A DNA stretch of 64,000 bases, from assembly GCF_027627575.1 (NCBI RefSeq), contig NZ_CP114065.1, positions 6,138,001-6,202,000 on the forward strand, given 5' to 3'. The notes under the pieces are model-generated. The model ran no database searches. It worked only from the letters and a program-made list of their open reading frames with translations, and was not told where the DNA came from. The DNA is from Kribbella sp. CA-293567. GTDB lineage: Bacteria > Actinomycetota > Actinomycetes > Propionibacteriales > Kribbellaceae. The position numbers and the translations under genes were made by a program. The stretch's first letter is position 1, and every line of letters starts with the position of its first letter. This document shows, piece by piece, positions 26,249-35,317 of this stretch.

Positions 26249-27172
26249 ATGAGAAGAATCAAAGCACTGGCACTGCTCACCGCCCTCACGCTCGGTACTG
26301 CCGGCTCGCCCCAGGCGGCCGCCGCGCCCGCGCCCGAGCCGCCCTCACCCGTCAACCGGCCGGCCGAGGTGAGCGCATTGCGGGTGAACACGTTCGAGCG
26401 GCCCGCCAGCGGATCGGCGTACACCCGCGCGGCCTGGCAGACCGACGGCTGGACCGCCGCCTGGGACGAGGGATTCAGTTCACGGAGCTGGATCGACGGC
26501 GTCAATTTCCACCACAACGGCAGCAAGTCGCTGCGCATCTTCTATCCGAAGGGAAAGATCGGGCCGGCCGATTCCGGGGCGCAGATACCGCTGGACCTGA
26601 GTTCCGCCCGGGAGTACTACGTGTCGCAGTGGGTGCGGTTCAGCAGTGACTTCAGTTGGGGCACGACCGAATTCGCCGGCAAGGTCGGCGTCGGACTGGC
26701 CGGCGGCGCCGCCTGCTCCGGCGGCGATCCCTGCAACGGCTACAACGGATTCACCGTCCGGCCGATCTGGCGCAGCGGCGGCCAGGCGGCGATCTACTAC
26801 TACTCGATGAACCACGCCGGCGAGTACGGCGACTACCTGAACCTGACGAACGCCGCCGGCGCCGGGATCAAGTGGCCGCGCGGGTCCTGGGTGAACATCG
26901 TCCAGCGGGTCCGGGTGAACACCGTGACGAATGGCAACGCGAACGCCGACGGCCAGATCCAGGTCTGGTTCAACGGAGTCTCCGCGGCCAGCATCTCGGG
27001 CCTGCGCTTCGTCCGCAACGGCGACCTGATCAACCGCGCGTACTTCTCCTCGTTCGCGGGCGGCGCCACCGCCTCGTTCGCCCCGGCCAATGACTCCTGG
27101 ATCTGGTACGACGACCTCAAGGTCTCCACCGTGCGCTCGGACATCTGCGAGCTGAGCACCGGCGGCTGCTGA
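26249..27172 (+). CDS. Secreted polysaccharide lyase, PL14-like
   Basis: After a signal peptide (MRRIKALALLTALTLGTAG, cleavage near 26), the 307-residue protein is a single beta-jelly-roll domain. It has family-like blocks such as EYYVSQWVRFSSDFSW, FAGKVGVGLAGG, a Cys pair around CSGGDPCNGYNG, FTVRPIWR and a C-terminal DSWIWYDDLKV. PL14 enzymes cut alginate or glucuronan by beta-elimination. The ATG at 26249 follows AAGGAAGG with good spacing; an earlier start would place 13 residues before the signal peptide. It diverges from the AraR-like regulator, suggesting joint control with the heparinase-type lyase. Confidence 0.75.
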   Translation: MRRIKALALLTALTLGTAGSPQAAAAPAPEPPSPVNRPAEVSALRVNTFERPASGSAYTRAAWQTDGWTAAWDEGFSSRSWIDGVNFHHNGSKSLRIFYPKGKIGPADSGAQIPLDLSSAREYYVSQWVRFSSDFSWGTTEFAGKVGVGLAGGAACSGGDPCNGYNGFTVRPIWRSGGQAAIYYYSMNHAGEYGDYLNLTNAAGAGIKWPRGSWVNIVQRVRVNTVTNGNANADGQIQVWFNGVSAASISGLRFVRNGDLINRAYFSSFAGGATASFAPANDSWIWYDDLKVSTVRSDICELSTGGC

Positions 27173-27208
27173 GCACAGCTTCGATCGGACCCGCACAAAA
27201 TCTGTGCT
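27172..27208 (+). terminator. Hairpin after the PL14-like gene
   Basis: AGCACAG (27172-27178) pairs with CTGTGCT (27202-27208), starting at the stop codon of the lyase gene. The 23-nt loop makes it a modest candidate. Confidence 0.35.
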
Positions 27209-27251
27209 GGCGAGATTAGACATTGCTCGCCGGACGGGGTAATGTTCCTCG

Positions 27252-27697
27252 TGTTGACAGAGAAGAACAGCGAAGCTGACGTGGACAGCCAACGACCTGT
27301 CCAAAAGTGTTGAAGGAAGTACGACGGCGGACTCCGCCGGGCCGATCAGTGCAGGGGCTCGGGTTTCGCGCCAAGGTCCGCTCAGAGCGGCTGGAGCCAG
27401 TGGTCGCAAGGGGTTCCAGGCTTGAGGGACGGCAATCAGTAGTTGCGGTAGTTGTTCGAGAGTTCAGAAGGGAAAGGATTACACCGTCGGATCGCCCGCC
27501 AGTGCCAGTACTTCGCCGGGCGGGTGCCGTGGTTCCATCGAGATTGGAAGGTGGTCTTCGGTTACGCATTCAGCGATCCCCGCAGTGACAGCCTTCACGT
27601 GGCGCACTGCGGAACTGCAGTCCCGGCCTCACAGCCGGTAGATGGTGACAATCCAACAACCCCTTGGGCCCCGGTGCTTCGGCACCGGGGCCCTTCG
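27252..27697 (+). ncRNA. Candidate structured non-coding RNA
   Basis: The 587-bp gap between the PL14-like gene and the hydrolase holds no convincing protein gene. A promoter-like TTAGAC (27216-27221), 18-bp spacer and TAATGT (27240-27245) precede it, and a very strong hairpin ends it. In between are successive short perfect stems: GGCGG/CCGCC, CCGCT/AGCGG, CTGG/CCAG, CGCCCG/CGGGCG and CCGGC/GCCGG. It matches none of rnpB, tmRNA, 6S or the riboswitch classes I can recognise. High GC makes chance stems common, so this is a suggestion only. A short peptide gene cannot be excluded. Confidence 0.3.
27666..27693 (+). terminator. Strong 12-bp stem with TTCG tetraloop
   Basis: GGGCCCCGGTGC (27666-27677) pairs perfectly with GCACCGGGGCCC (27682-27693) across a TTCG loop. 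Such a tetraloop stem is a classic stable terminator. No protein gene on the plus strand ends just before it, which implies an unannotated transcript upstream. Confidence 0.75.
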
Positions 27698-27759
27698 GCG
27701 TCCATCTGTTGTCAGCCGACGGCGAGGGCGCGGTACGGGTGCTCAAGCCTTGAGGAAGT

Positions 27760-28599
27760 TCAGGATCTGCTCAATCTGGCCGAGCAAGGCATGGCCGGCC
27801 GGACGGACGGACGGGGAACGGTGTGCACGGTGGAGTTCTCGATCAACCGACTCGAGCGCTCGGCGGTCTGAGCGGCGTCGTACATCGCGTCCGCCTCGCC
27901 GACCAGAACAAGCGTGGGAGAAGCGACTCGGCGCAGGATGTCGTCGCTGAGATGCGGCACCCCTGGACGTGGCTTGTAGTGGGTGAAGATCAGCGCGACA
28001 CCATCGAGGATCGCGCTGTGCTCCTGAAGATCGAGCCCCGCGACTCGAGCGGCGGAGCGGCGTACGGCGCGCCCGCCCAGCATCTGAGCCACGATCGCCT
28101 TCGGCAACCAGCCGTACTTCGCCCGGCCGATACCAGCCGGACTCTGCAGCACGAGCCGCCGAACACGCTCCGGATGCCGCGAGGCGAAGTCAACCGCCAC
28201 CCAGGCTCCGAGTGATATCGCTGCGACCTCTGCGGCGGCGAGATCCAAGGAATCCATCACTTCACCGAGCCACTGGGCCATCTCCCCGGCGTCGAGGTCG
28301 GCGCGCGTCGGCGCACTGCGGCCCGGTTCGCCGATGAGATCCACGGCGACCGTACGGAAATGCCGCGCGAGGGTCTCGATGCTCTCGCCCCACTCCGCCG
28401 TACTGGAGCCTGAGCCATGCAGTAGCACCAGCGGTGGCGCGGCCGGATCACCCGAAAGGCTGACGAACGTGTCCCCAAACGCCGTCCCGACCACCCGATG
28501 CTCGGCACGAACCGGCCAGGCCGTCAGGACCGCGTCATAGCGCTTCCGAACCAGTTGAGCACCGGCCAGACTACGAAAGAGTGGTGAATGAGTGTTCAC
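27760..28599 (-). CDS. Alpha/beta hydrolase, C-terminus frameshifted before the catalytic His
   Basis: The protein has the alpha/beta-hydrolase fold: oxyanion loop LVLLHGSGSSTAEWG, nucleophile elbow AISLGAWV (S-x-G), and LVLVGEADAMYD holding the acid residue. The present frame ends after HTVPRPSVRPAM. In another frame the DNA continues as GHALLGQIEQILNFLKA with a stop at 27745-27743, the normal end with the catalytic His. The break coincides with three tandem GGAC units (27801-27812 on the plus strand). Gain of one 4-bp unit or loss of two would restore the frame. It may be a pseudogene, a phase-variable gene or a sequencing error. The start is GTG 28599, divergent from the TetR gene. Confidence 0.75.
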   Translation of the reverse strand: MNTHSPLFRSLAGAQLVRKRYDAVLTAWPVRAEHRVVGTAFGDTFVSLSGDPAAPPLVLLHGSGSSTAEWGESIETLARHFRTVAVDLIGEPGRSAPTRADLDAGEMAQWLGEVMDSLDLAAAEVAAISLGAWVAVDFASRHPERVRRLVLQSPAGIGRAKYGWLPKAIVAQMLGGRAVRRSAARVAGLDLQEHSAILDGVALIFTHYKPRPGVPHLSDDILRRVASPTLVLVGEADAMYDAAQTAERSSRLIENSTVHTVPRPSVRPAMPCSARLSRS

Positions 28600-28603
28600 A
28601 AAA

Positions 28604-28619
28604 GTGACTATACATTCAC
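28604..28619. promoter_or_regulatory. Putative TetR operator between hydrolase and regulator
   Basis: GTGA and TCAC arms enclose eight A/T-rich bases in the 60-bp gap between the divergent hydrolase and TetR genes. The element overlaps a -10-like TATACAT. It is suited to control of both genes by the adjacent TetR protein. Confidence 0.4.
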
Positions 28620-28659
28620 CCAACGATGTTCGTGCAAGCCAGATGGATAGCCTGACCTG

Positions 28660-29259
28660 GTGAACCGCGACGACTTGACCTCCCGGGCCCGAATCCGCGA
28701 GGCGGCACTGGAGCTCTTCGGCCGCCACGGCGTCGCGGAGGTGTCGCTCAAAAAGATCGCCGACTTGGCCGAGGTGTCCCAGCCGCTCATCCTCAAGCAC
28801 TTCGGCTCACGAAAGGAGCTGATCCTTGCCGTCGACAACCATGTGCTCGCCTTGCTGAACGAGATGGTCCAGCTCGCGGCGCAGGCGACCCAGGAAGGCT
28901 CCGCCGACCGCCTCACGGTGGGCGACGCACGTCTCGGCAACCCCATCGTCGGCAGCTACCTCGCCCGCCTTCTCACCGAAGACTCCGACCGCGGCACCGA
29001 GGCCTACCGCCTCCTCCACACAACCCGTACTGCGGTGGTCCGCGACTGGATGGCCAACGGCATCGTCGCCGCAGACATCGACCCCGAGCAGTTGGCCGCC
29101 GTCCTGCTCTCCCACGAACTGTCTCCCCTGCTCCTTCGCACCCGCATCACCGAAGTCCTCGGCATGGATCCTCTGGACCAGCAAGGCGCCCGCGACTGGT
29201 GGTCGACGATCGACCGCCTGTACTCCGGCAAGGCTCTGTCGCTCCCGGCCTCTCCGTAG
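28660..29259 (+). CDS. TetR/AcrR-family transcriptional regulator
   Basis: In this 199-residue regulator, residues about 8-55 hold the TetR helix-turn-helix (IREAALELFGRHGVAEVSLK, LAEVSQPLILKHFGSRKELI). The ligand-binding C-terminal half shows no recognisable specificity. The start is GTG 28660. It is divergent from the frameshifted alpha/beta hydrolase, the usual arrangement of a local repressor and its target. Confidence 0.9.
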   Translation: MNRDDLTSRARIREAALELFGRHGVAEVSLKKIADLAEVSQPLILKHFGSRKELILAVDNHVLALLNEMVQLAAQATQEGSADRLTVGDARLGNPIVGSYLARLLTEDSDRGTEAYRLLHTTRTAVVRDWMANGIVAADIDPEQLAAVLLSHELSPLLLRTRITEVLGMDPLDQQGARDWWSTIDRLYSGKALSLPASP

Positions 29260-29378
29260 ACAGCCGAGGCGTTCGGCGACGGAGTTCATAGGTCTCTGAA
29301 GGTGGTCGGTGAGCGACGCAGGAGCAAGCAGCGGCGGGTGCGCGGGGCGTCGTACGGCTGGATGCCATGATGTGCGGC

Positions 29379-29876
29379 ATGGAGCTGAAGATGTCGGCGT
29401 CTTATGACGCCACCCCCGAGGAAGTCTTCGCGATCGTCACCGACGCCACCTTCCGTGAGCAGGCCTGCGAGAAGACCAAGGCGCTGTCGTACGACGTCAA
29501 GGTCAGCACGTCCGGTGGCGACACCGTCGTGCGGGTGCAGCGGGAGATGCCGGCCGACGACGTACCGGACATCGCGCGCAAGTTCGTCGGCGGGACGCTG
29601 ACCGTCGTCCAGACCGAGACCTGGCACCCGGCCAACGCGGACGGGTCGCGGAACGCCGACGTGAAGGGTGAGATCACCGGTACGCCGGTGACGCTCAAAG
29701 GCACCGCCACGATCACGGCGACCGGCGGCGAGACGGTCCAGTCGATCGAGCTCGACGTGAAGGTCGCAGTGCCGCTGATCGGCAAGAAGATCGAGCCGTT
29801 CGTGGTCGACGCCATTCGCAAGGGCCTGCAGAAGGAGCACGACCTCGGCCGCGACTGGCACGACGGCACCAACTGA
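29379..29876 (+). CDS. DUF2505 family protein
   Basis: The protein has about 165 residues with the DUF2505 pattern: an N-terminal YDATPEEVFAIVTD helix, a central block VPDIARKFVGGTLTVVQTETW, and LDVKVAVPLIGKKIEPFVVD near the C-terminus. The fold should be START/SRPBCC-like, with a hydrophobic cavity, but no function is established. Three ATG codons precede the conserved part (29367, 29370, 29379); I use the third because family members start close to it. The gene stands alone. Confidence 0.8.
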   Translation: MELKMSASYDATPEEVFAIVTDATFREQACEKTKALSYDVKVSTSGGDTVVRVQREMPADDVPDIARKFVGGTLTVVQTETWHPANADGSRNADVKGEITGTPVTLKGTATITATGGETVQSIELDVKVAVPLIGKKIEPFVVDAIRKGLQKEHDLGRDWHDGTN

Positions 29877-29969
29877 CCCTGCGGCCGACACCGCGCCAAC
29901 CCGTGTCGCTGACCTGGTGAACCCATCTCCGGTGGCAACCTGAAAAGGACCATCGGAGGTGGGTTTTTG

Positions 29970-30161
29970 ATGCGTACCCGACAACACACACCGATCGACG
30001 ACACCTGGTACTGCGTACTGTGCGACGACCTGGTCCCGTTCGAACTCGTGCAGACCGGCGACCGGCCGGCCGATGACCTGGCCGACGAGCGGATCTGCGT
30101 GTCCTGCGGTTCGGCCGTTCTGATCGGGCCGCCGGCCCAGCCGCTGCACCGCACCGCCTGA
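29970..30161 (+). CDS. Small zinc-ribbon protein
   Basis: This 63-residue protein has two CxxC pairs, CVLC and CVSC, about 30 residues apart, the pattern of a zinc ribbon. The ATG at 29970 follows GGAGGT by 9 bases, an excellent ribosome binding site that supports real translation. Function is unknown; such proteins often bind nucleic acid or a partner protein. Confidence 0.75.
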   Translation: MRTRQHTPIDDTWYCVLCDDLVPFELVQTGDRPADDLADERICVSCGSAVLIGPPAQPLHRTA

Positions 30162-30192
30162 CCGCACCGCCTGACCGGAGCGCGCCGGAGAT

Positions 30193-30231
30193 GGCGCGGA
30201 GGCCGGCTCCCCTGCTGCCGGCCTCCGCGCC
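30193..30231. terminator. Perfect 15-bp terminator hairpin
   Basis: GGCGCGGAGGCCGGC (30193-30207) pairs perfectly with its complement at 30217-30231 over a 9-nt loop. It lies between the convergent zinc-ribbon and lipase genes and can terminate both. Confidence 0.8.
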
Positions 30232-30273
30232 ACCCCCAGGTCTTCTGACCACCCAGGCTCACCTCGCCCAGGC

Positions 30274-31137
30274 TCAGACCGGCGGGCCGAAGCCGCAGAT
30301 CACTCGCCGCGCGTTCGCGGGATCAAGAGCGTTGGCGACGAGCTGTGCGACCGTCGGGTCGAACGCGAGTCCGACGTGCCCGACCAGGTCGAGCGGGCAG
30401 GTGTCCTGGACGAACTGGTTCCTGACGCCGGGTTCGCGGATGAACGAGGTCTCGTGCGGGGTCACCAGCGCGTCGAACCGCGAGGCGATCACCGTGTACT
30501 TCACGCCCGGCTGGGCGATCGGCCCGGCGGTCAGCTTCGCCACCTCCGAACCACCGACGATGATCTCGTCGCAGGCCGGGCAGCCGAAATCGCGCAGTAC
30601 CTGGTCGACCAGCGGGCGCAGACCGAGGTAGTCGCCGACGCTCACCAGCCCACCGAACGTCGTACCGTGAGTCGGCGGCGCGAGCGCGACCACCTTGCCG
30701 ACCTTGCCGGCGTACCCACGGACCTTCGGGCCGTACAGGCTCTGGAAGCCGCCCTCGGAGTGGCCGACGATGTCGACCTTCGCGGCGCCCGTGCTCTGCC
30801 GGACCCGGTCGACGAACGCCTCGATCTGCGCCGAGGACTGAACGATCGAGACTGTGCCGCCGACCGGGATGAGCGGTGTCGCCTGGCCGTAGGTGAGCGT
30901 GTAGGCGCAGTAGCCCTTCGCCGCGAGGTACGGGCCGAGGAACGAGTAGTTGCCGGGACCGTTGCCGCCGAGACCGTGCAGCAGCACCAACGGGTTCGGA
31001 TGGGCGGCGGAGGGTTTGCAGGCCCAGTTGTCGAACCCGGAGCGGGGCGCCGCGGCCTGTGCCGAGGCAGTGAGGGTTGTGGCGAGCAGTACGGCGGCCA
31101 CCAGGCTCGCCGCGGTACGCCGGAGGACATTTCTCAT
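30274..31137 (-). CDS. Secreted lipase/esterase, alpha/beta hydrolase fold
   Basis: The 287-residue protein carries a signal peptide (MRNVLRRTAASLVAAVLLAT, cleavage near 29). It has the oxyanion motif LVLLHGLGGNGPGNYSFLG and the nucleophile elbow GHSEGG. A later His in GHVGLAFDP is the likely catalytic base. The sequence resembles actinobacterial extracellular triacylglycerol lipases. Paired cysteines (CPACD, CPLDL, ICGFG) suggest disulfides in the exported protein. It diverges from a TetR regulator at 31275. Confidence 0.88.
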   Translation of the reverse strand: MRNVLRRTAASLVAAVLLATTLTASAQAAAPRSGFDNWACKPSAAHPNPLVLLHGLGGNGPGNYSFLGPYLAAKGYCAYTLTYGQATPLIPVGGTVSIVQSSAQIEAFVDRVRQSTGAAKVDIVGHSEGGFQSLYGPKVRGYAGKVGKVVALAPPTHGTTFGGLVSVGDYLGLRPLVDQVLRDFGCPACDEIIVGGSEVAKLTAGPIAQPGVKYTVIASRFDALVTPHETSFIREPGVRNQFVQDTCPLDLVGHVGLAFDPTVAQLVANALDPANARRVICGFGPPV

Positions 31138-31203
31138 GACGGCTCCCGGAGGGCAGTGTCGTTCGGTGACGACAGGATGACCGACAGTGGAGCACGTCTT
31201 CGA

Positions 31204-31231
31204 GTTACGAACAAGTCCTCGTGTTCACAAC
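31204..31231. promoter_or_regulatory. Inverted repeat, probable TetR operator
   Basis: GTTACGAACA (31204-31213) and TGTTCACAAC (31222-31231) are inverted repeats matching at 8 of 10 positions, separated by 8 bp. They lie between the divergent lipase and TetR genes. Size and spacing suit a TetR dimer pair controlling both genes. Confidence 0.5.
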
Positions 31232-31274
31232 TCCGCCATTGGTTCGCAACCCGCCGCGGGGGTAACGTCACGCC

Positions 31275-31970
31275 ATGGGGCGAGTGATCAGAGGTCTGAC
31301 GGCAGAGCAACGCAAGGCGGAGCGCCGGGAGCAACTACTGGACGCCGCGCTCGAACTGATCGCCGTCCACGGCTACCTGGCCACGACGATCGAGCAGATC
31401 TGCAGTACGGCGTACGTGGGCACGAAGAGCTTCTACGAGGTTTTCGACAACCGCGAGGACTGTTACGTCGCCCTGCTGCAGAGGACCTCGGAACGCCTGA
31501 TGGCCGACATGATGGCCGTCGCGGCACGGGCCGAGGGCAACGAACGCCAGGCGGCACCGGGCATCATCGCGGCCTTCGCGCACGCCCTGCTGGACGATCC
31601 GCGGGTCGCCGTCGTCACCTTCGGCCAGGCCGGCGGCATCTCCAAGACCGTCGAGCGGCAACGCCGGACCAACCGTCGCTGGGCGGCCGGCTTCCTGGAG
31701 CAGATCTGGGACCGGTACGACGCTCCGGCCGACCCCGCGCCCGAGGCCGGCGACCGTGATCACCGCGACTCGGGGCGCCCGGCACCCGCGCCGGACGAGG
31801 CCGACCTGCGCACCCGCCACACGATCGCGATCGGGCTGGTCGGCGGCCTGTTCGACCTGATCGCCGACTGGCTGCTCGACGCCAACGCCAATGTCCCCGA
31901 CCAGGTGGAGGCCCTGATCGAGGACATGACGTCGTTCTACATCACCGTCCGGCGGGGACTGACTGTCTGA
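31275..31970 (+). CDS. TetR/AcrR-family transcriptional regulator
   Basis: The 231-residue protein has an N-terminal helix-turn-helix at about residues 12-65 (REQLLDAALELIAVHGYLAT, VGTKSFYEVFDNREDCYVAL). The C-terminal half is a helical sensor with a charged Pro/Asp-rich loop around 155-180. The ATG at 31275 is the only sensible start. It is divergent from the secreted lipase, which it may repress, and it almost abuts the convergent pruA gene. Confidence 0.9.
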   Translation: MGRVIRGLTAEQRKAERREQLLDAALELIAVHGYLATTIEQICSTAYVGTKSFYEVFDNREDCYVALLQRTSERLMADMMAVAARAEGNERQAAPGIIAAFAHALLDDPRVAVVTFGQAGGISKTVERQRRTNRRWAAGFLEQIWDRYDAPADPAPEAGDRDHRDSGRPAPAPDEADLRTRHTIAIGLVGGLFDLIADWLLDANANVPDQVEALIEDMTSFYITVRRGLTV

Positions 31971-31981
31971 GGGCGGGGGTC

Positions 31982-33610
<1,629 letters not shown>

Positions 33611-33766
33611 GTGTGCGGTGCTCCTCGATCGGCTCGACTGGTTCTCAGCTGGCGCCTTGAAACTGACGTCTTCATGGTGCCATGTCCAAACCAGAACCAC
33701 GAACCTGACAGGTCTGGTCCGCAGCGCCGCCCAGGACACCGGTGAAGTGCCCTGGGCAGAGTCGGG

Positions 33767-34720
33767 TCAAGCCGACTTCTTGGTGGCCTTCTTCGCGGCG
33801 GTCTTCTTGGCCGGAGCCTTCTCGGCCGCGGCCTTCTTCGTGGCCGTCGCCTTCTTGGCCGGGGCGGCCTTCTTCGCCGGGGTCTTCTTGGCCGGAGCGG
33901 CGTCGCCTTGGCCGCCGCCACCTGAACCGCCGGCGGCGCGGCGGGCCTTGGCGGCCTCGACGGAAGCCCGGAGTGCGGCGACCAGGTCGACGACCTCGGC
34001 GCCCTCGGTCTCCTCTTCCTCCGCCTCGGCGGGCATCGGTACGCCGGCGGCCTTGGCCTCGACCACCTGCTCCAGCGCGTGCCGGTACTCGTCGTGGTAC
34101 TGGTCCGGGTTGAACTCACCGCGCAGGGTGTCGATGTACGACTCGGCCATCGCCTTCTCCTGCTTGCGGATCTCGACGTCCTCGTCGGGCGCCGCGAAGG
34201 CGGAGTCGCGGACCTCGTCCGGCCACAGCATCACCTGCAGCACCAGCACGTTGTCGTGGGTCCGGAGCAGGCCGAGGCTTTCCCGCGAGCGCAGCGCGAC
34301 CTTCACCAGGGCGTACAGCTCGGAGCCTTCGAGCGCGTCGCGGAGCAGCACGTACGGCTTGGCGCCCGGGCCGCCGTCGGCCGCAAGATAGTAAGACTTG
34401 CCCAGGTAGAGCGGGTCGACCTGGTCGGCCGGCACGAACTCCAGGACGTCGATGACCTTCTTGCTCGACAGCGGCAGCTCGGCGAAGTCCTCCGGCTCGA
34501 GCACCACCATCCGGCCGTCGGCCAGCTCGTAGCCCTTGCCGATGTCGGAGTACGGGACCTCCTCGCCGCACTCGGAACAGACCCGCTTGTACCGGATCCG
34601 GCCGCCGTCGGCGACATGCACCTGACGGAAGGAGATGTCCTTCTCCTCCGTGGCCGAGAACACCTTGATCGGGATCGTCACCATCCCGAACGAGATGGCG
34701 CCCTTCCAGATCGCCTGCAT
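33767..34720 (-). CDS. ku: Ku protein for non-homologous end joining
   Basis: Bacterial Ku dimers thread onto DNA ends and recruit ligase LigD to repair double-strand breaks. The core (residues 1-255) shows IWKGAISFGMVTIPIKV, RYKRVCSECGEEVPY, YYLAADGG and LLRTHDNVLVLQVMLWPDEV. The C-terminus (about 270-317) is a run of Ala/Lys-rich AKKA-type repeats, a basic tail known in actinobacterial Ku to aid DNA binding. Start 34720 fits the family N-terminus and a 9-base ribosome binding site spacing; 34726 is possible. No ligD gene lies nearby. Confidence 0.95.
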   Translation of the reverse strand: MQAIWKGAISFGMVTIPIKVFSATEEKDISFRQVHVADGGRIRYKRVCSECGEEVPYSDIGKGYELADGRMVVLEPEDFAELPLSSKKVIDVLEFVPADQVDPLYLGKSYYLAADGGPGAKPYVLLRDALEGSELYALVKVALRSRESLGLLRTHDNVLVLQVMLWPDEVRDSAFAAPDEDVEIRKQEKAMAESYIDTLRGEFNPDQYHDEYRHALEQVVEAKAAGVPMPAEAEEEETEGAEVVDLVAALRASVEAAKARRAAGGSGGGGQGDAAPAKKTPAKKAAPAKKATATKKAAAEKAPAKKTAAKKATKKSA

Positions 34721-34777
34721 CGCCATCAGCTCCCTGTCAGTTCGTCGCCCGGTCTGTCGCCCGGGCCGCTCAGCCGG

Positions 34778-35317
34778 TCAGGTCCCGGTGTCCTTGCTGC
34801 GGTCCCGCCGCGCGAGGAAGTCCGGGATCTCCTGTGTCGCGTACCACAACAGGTCTTCACCCTCGCACGAGTCGAGGGCGAAAACAGCGTCATCGTGGGC
34901 AGGATTCGCGGTGTCCCCCTGCGCCACCTCCCACAGCTCGGCCGCCTTGGCGACCACCTCGACGGCGTCGTCACTGTCCACGTGCGCCGCGGCGACCGCC
35001 GACCACGGGACCACCACGTGCAGCTCGAGCCGGGCGTCGCCGAGCTGGACCGTGCCGTCCGCCGGTGGGACCGCCGACACCTCGCAGGCGACGACGACCC
35101 GCTTCCGGGCCGCGGCGGGATCGGCCGCGATCAGTCCGACCGAGGCGCGAGCGGCCTGTGCCATCGCGGCGTACTCCAGCTCCTCGTCGTCGGCGGTCGC
35201 GAACCACTCGCGCAGCGCCGGCGTCACGGCGTACGCGAGCTGCGGTGCCGGACCGATCTCCCCCGCGTGACAGGCGGCGTCGAGCAGGGGAATGGTGGAT
35301 GGGATGTAGACCCTCAT
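34778..35317 (-). CDS. Conserved actinobacterial protein, DUF6912-like
   Basis: This 179-residue cytosolic protein begins MRVYIPSTIPLL, the typical start of a small actinobacterial family. It also has ALREWFATADDEELEYAAM and VVVPWSAVAAAHVDSDDA. No catalytic motif is visible and no function is known. Its start overlaps the WS/DGAT stop (ATGA), so it is co-translated with that gene. Confidence 0.7.
   Translation of the reverse strand: MRVYIPSTIPLLDAACHAGEIGPAPQLAYAVTPALREWFATADDEELEYAAMAQAARASVGLIAADPAAARKRVVVACEVSAVPPADGTVQLGDARLELHVVVPWSAVAAAHVDSDDAVEVVAKAAELWEVAQGDTANPAHDDAVFALDSCEGEDLLWYATQEIPDFLARRDRSKDTGT

Noticed and set aside
27452..27871. A 139-codon plus-strand frame in the gene-poor stretch
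   Set aside because: It crosses the strong terminator and the hydrolase 3' end and resembles no protein family.
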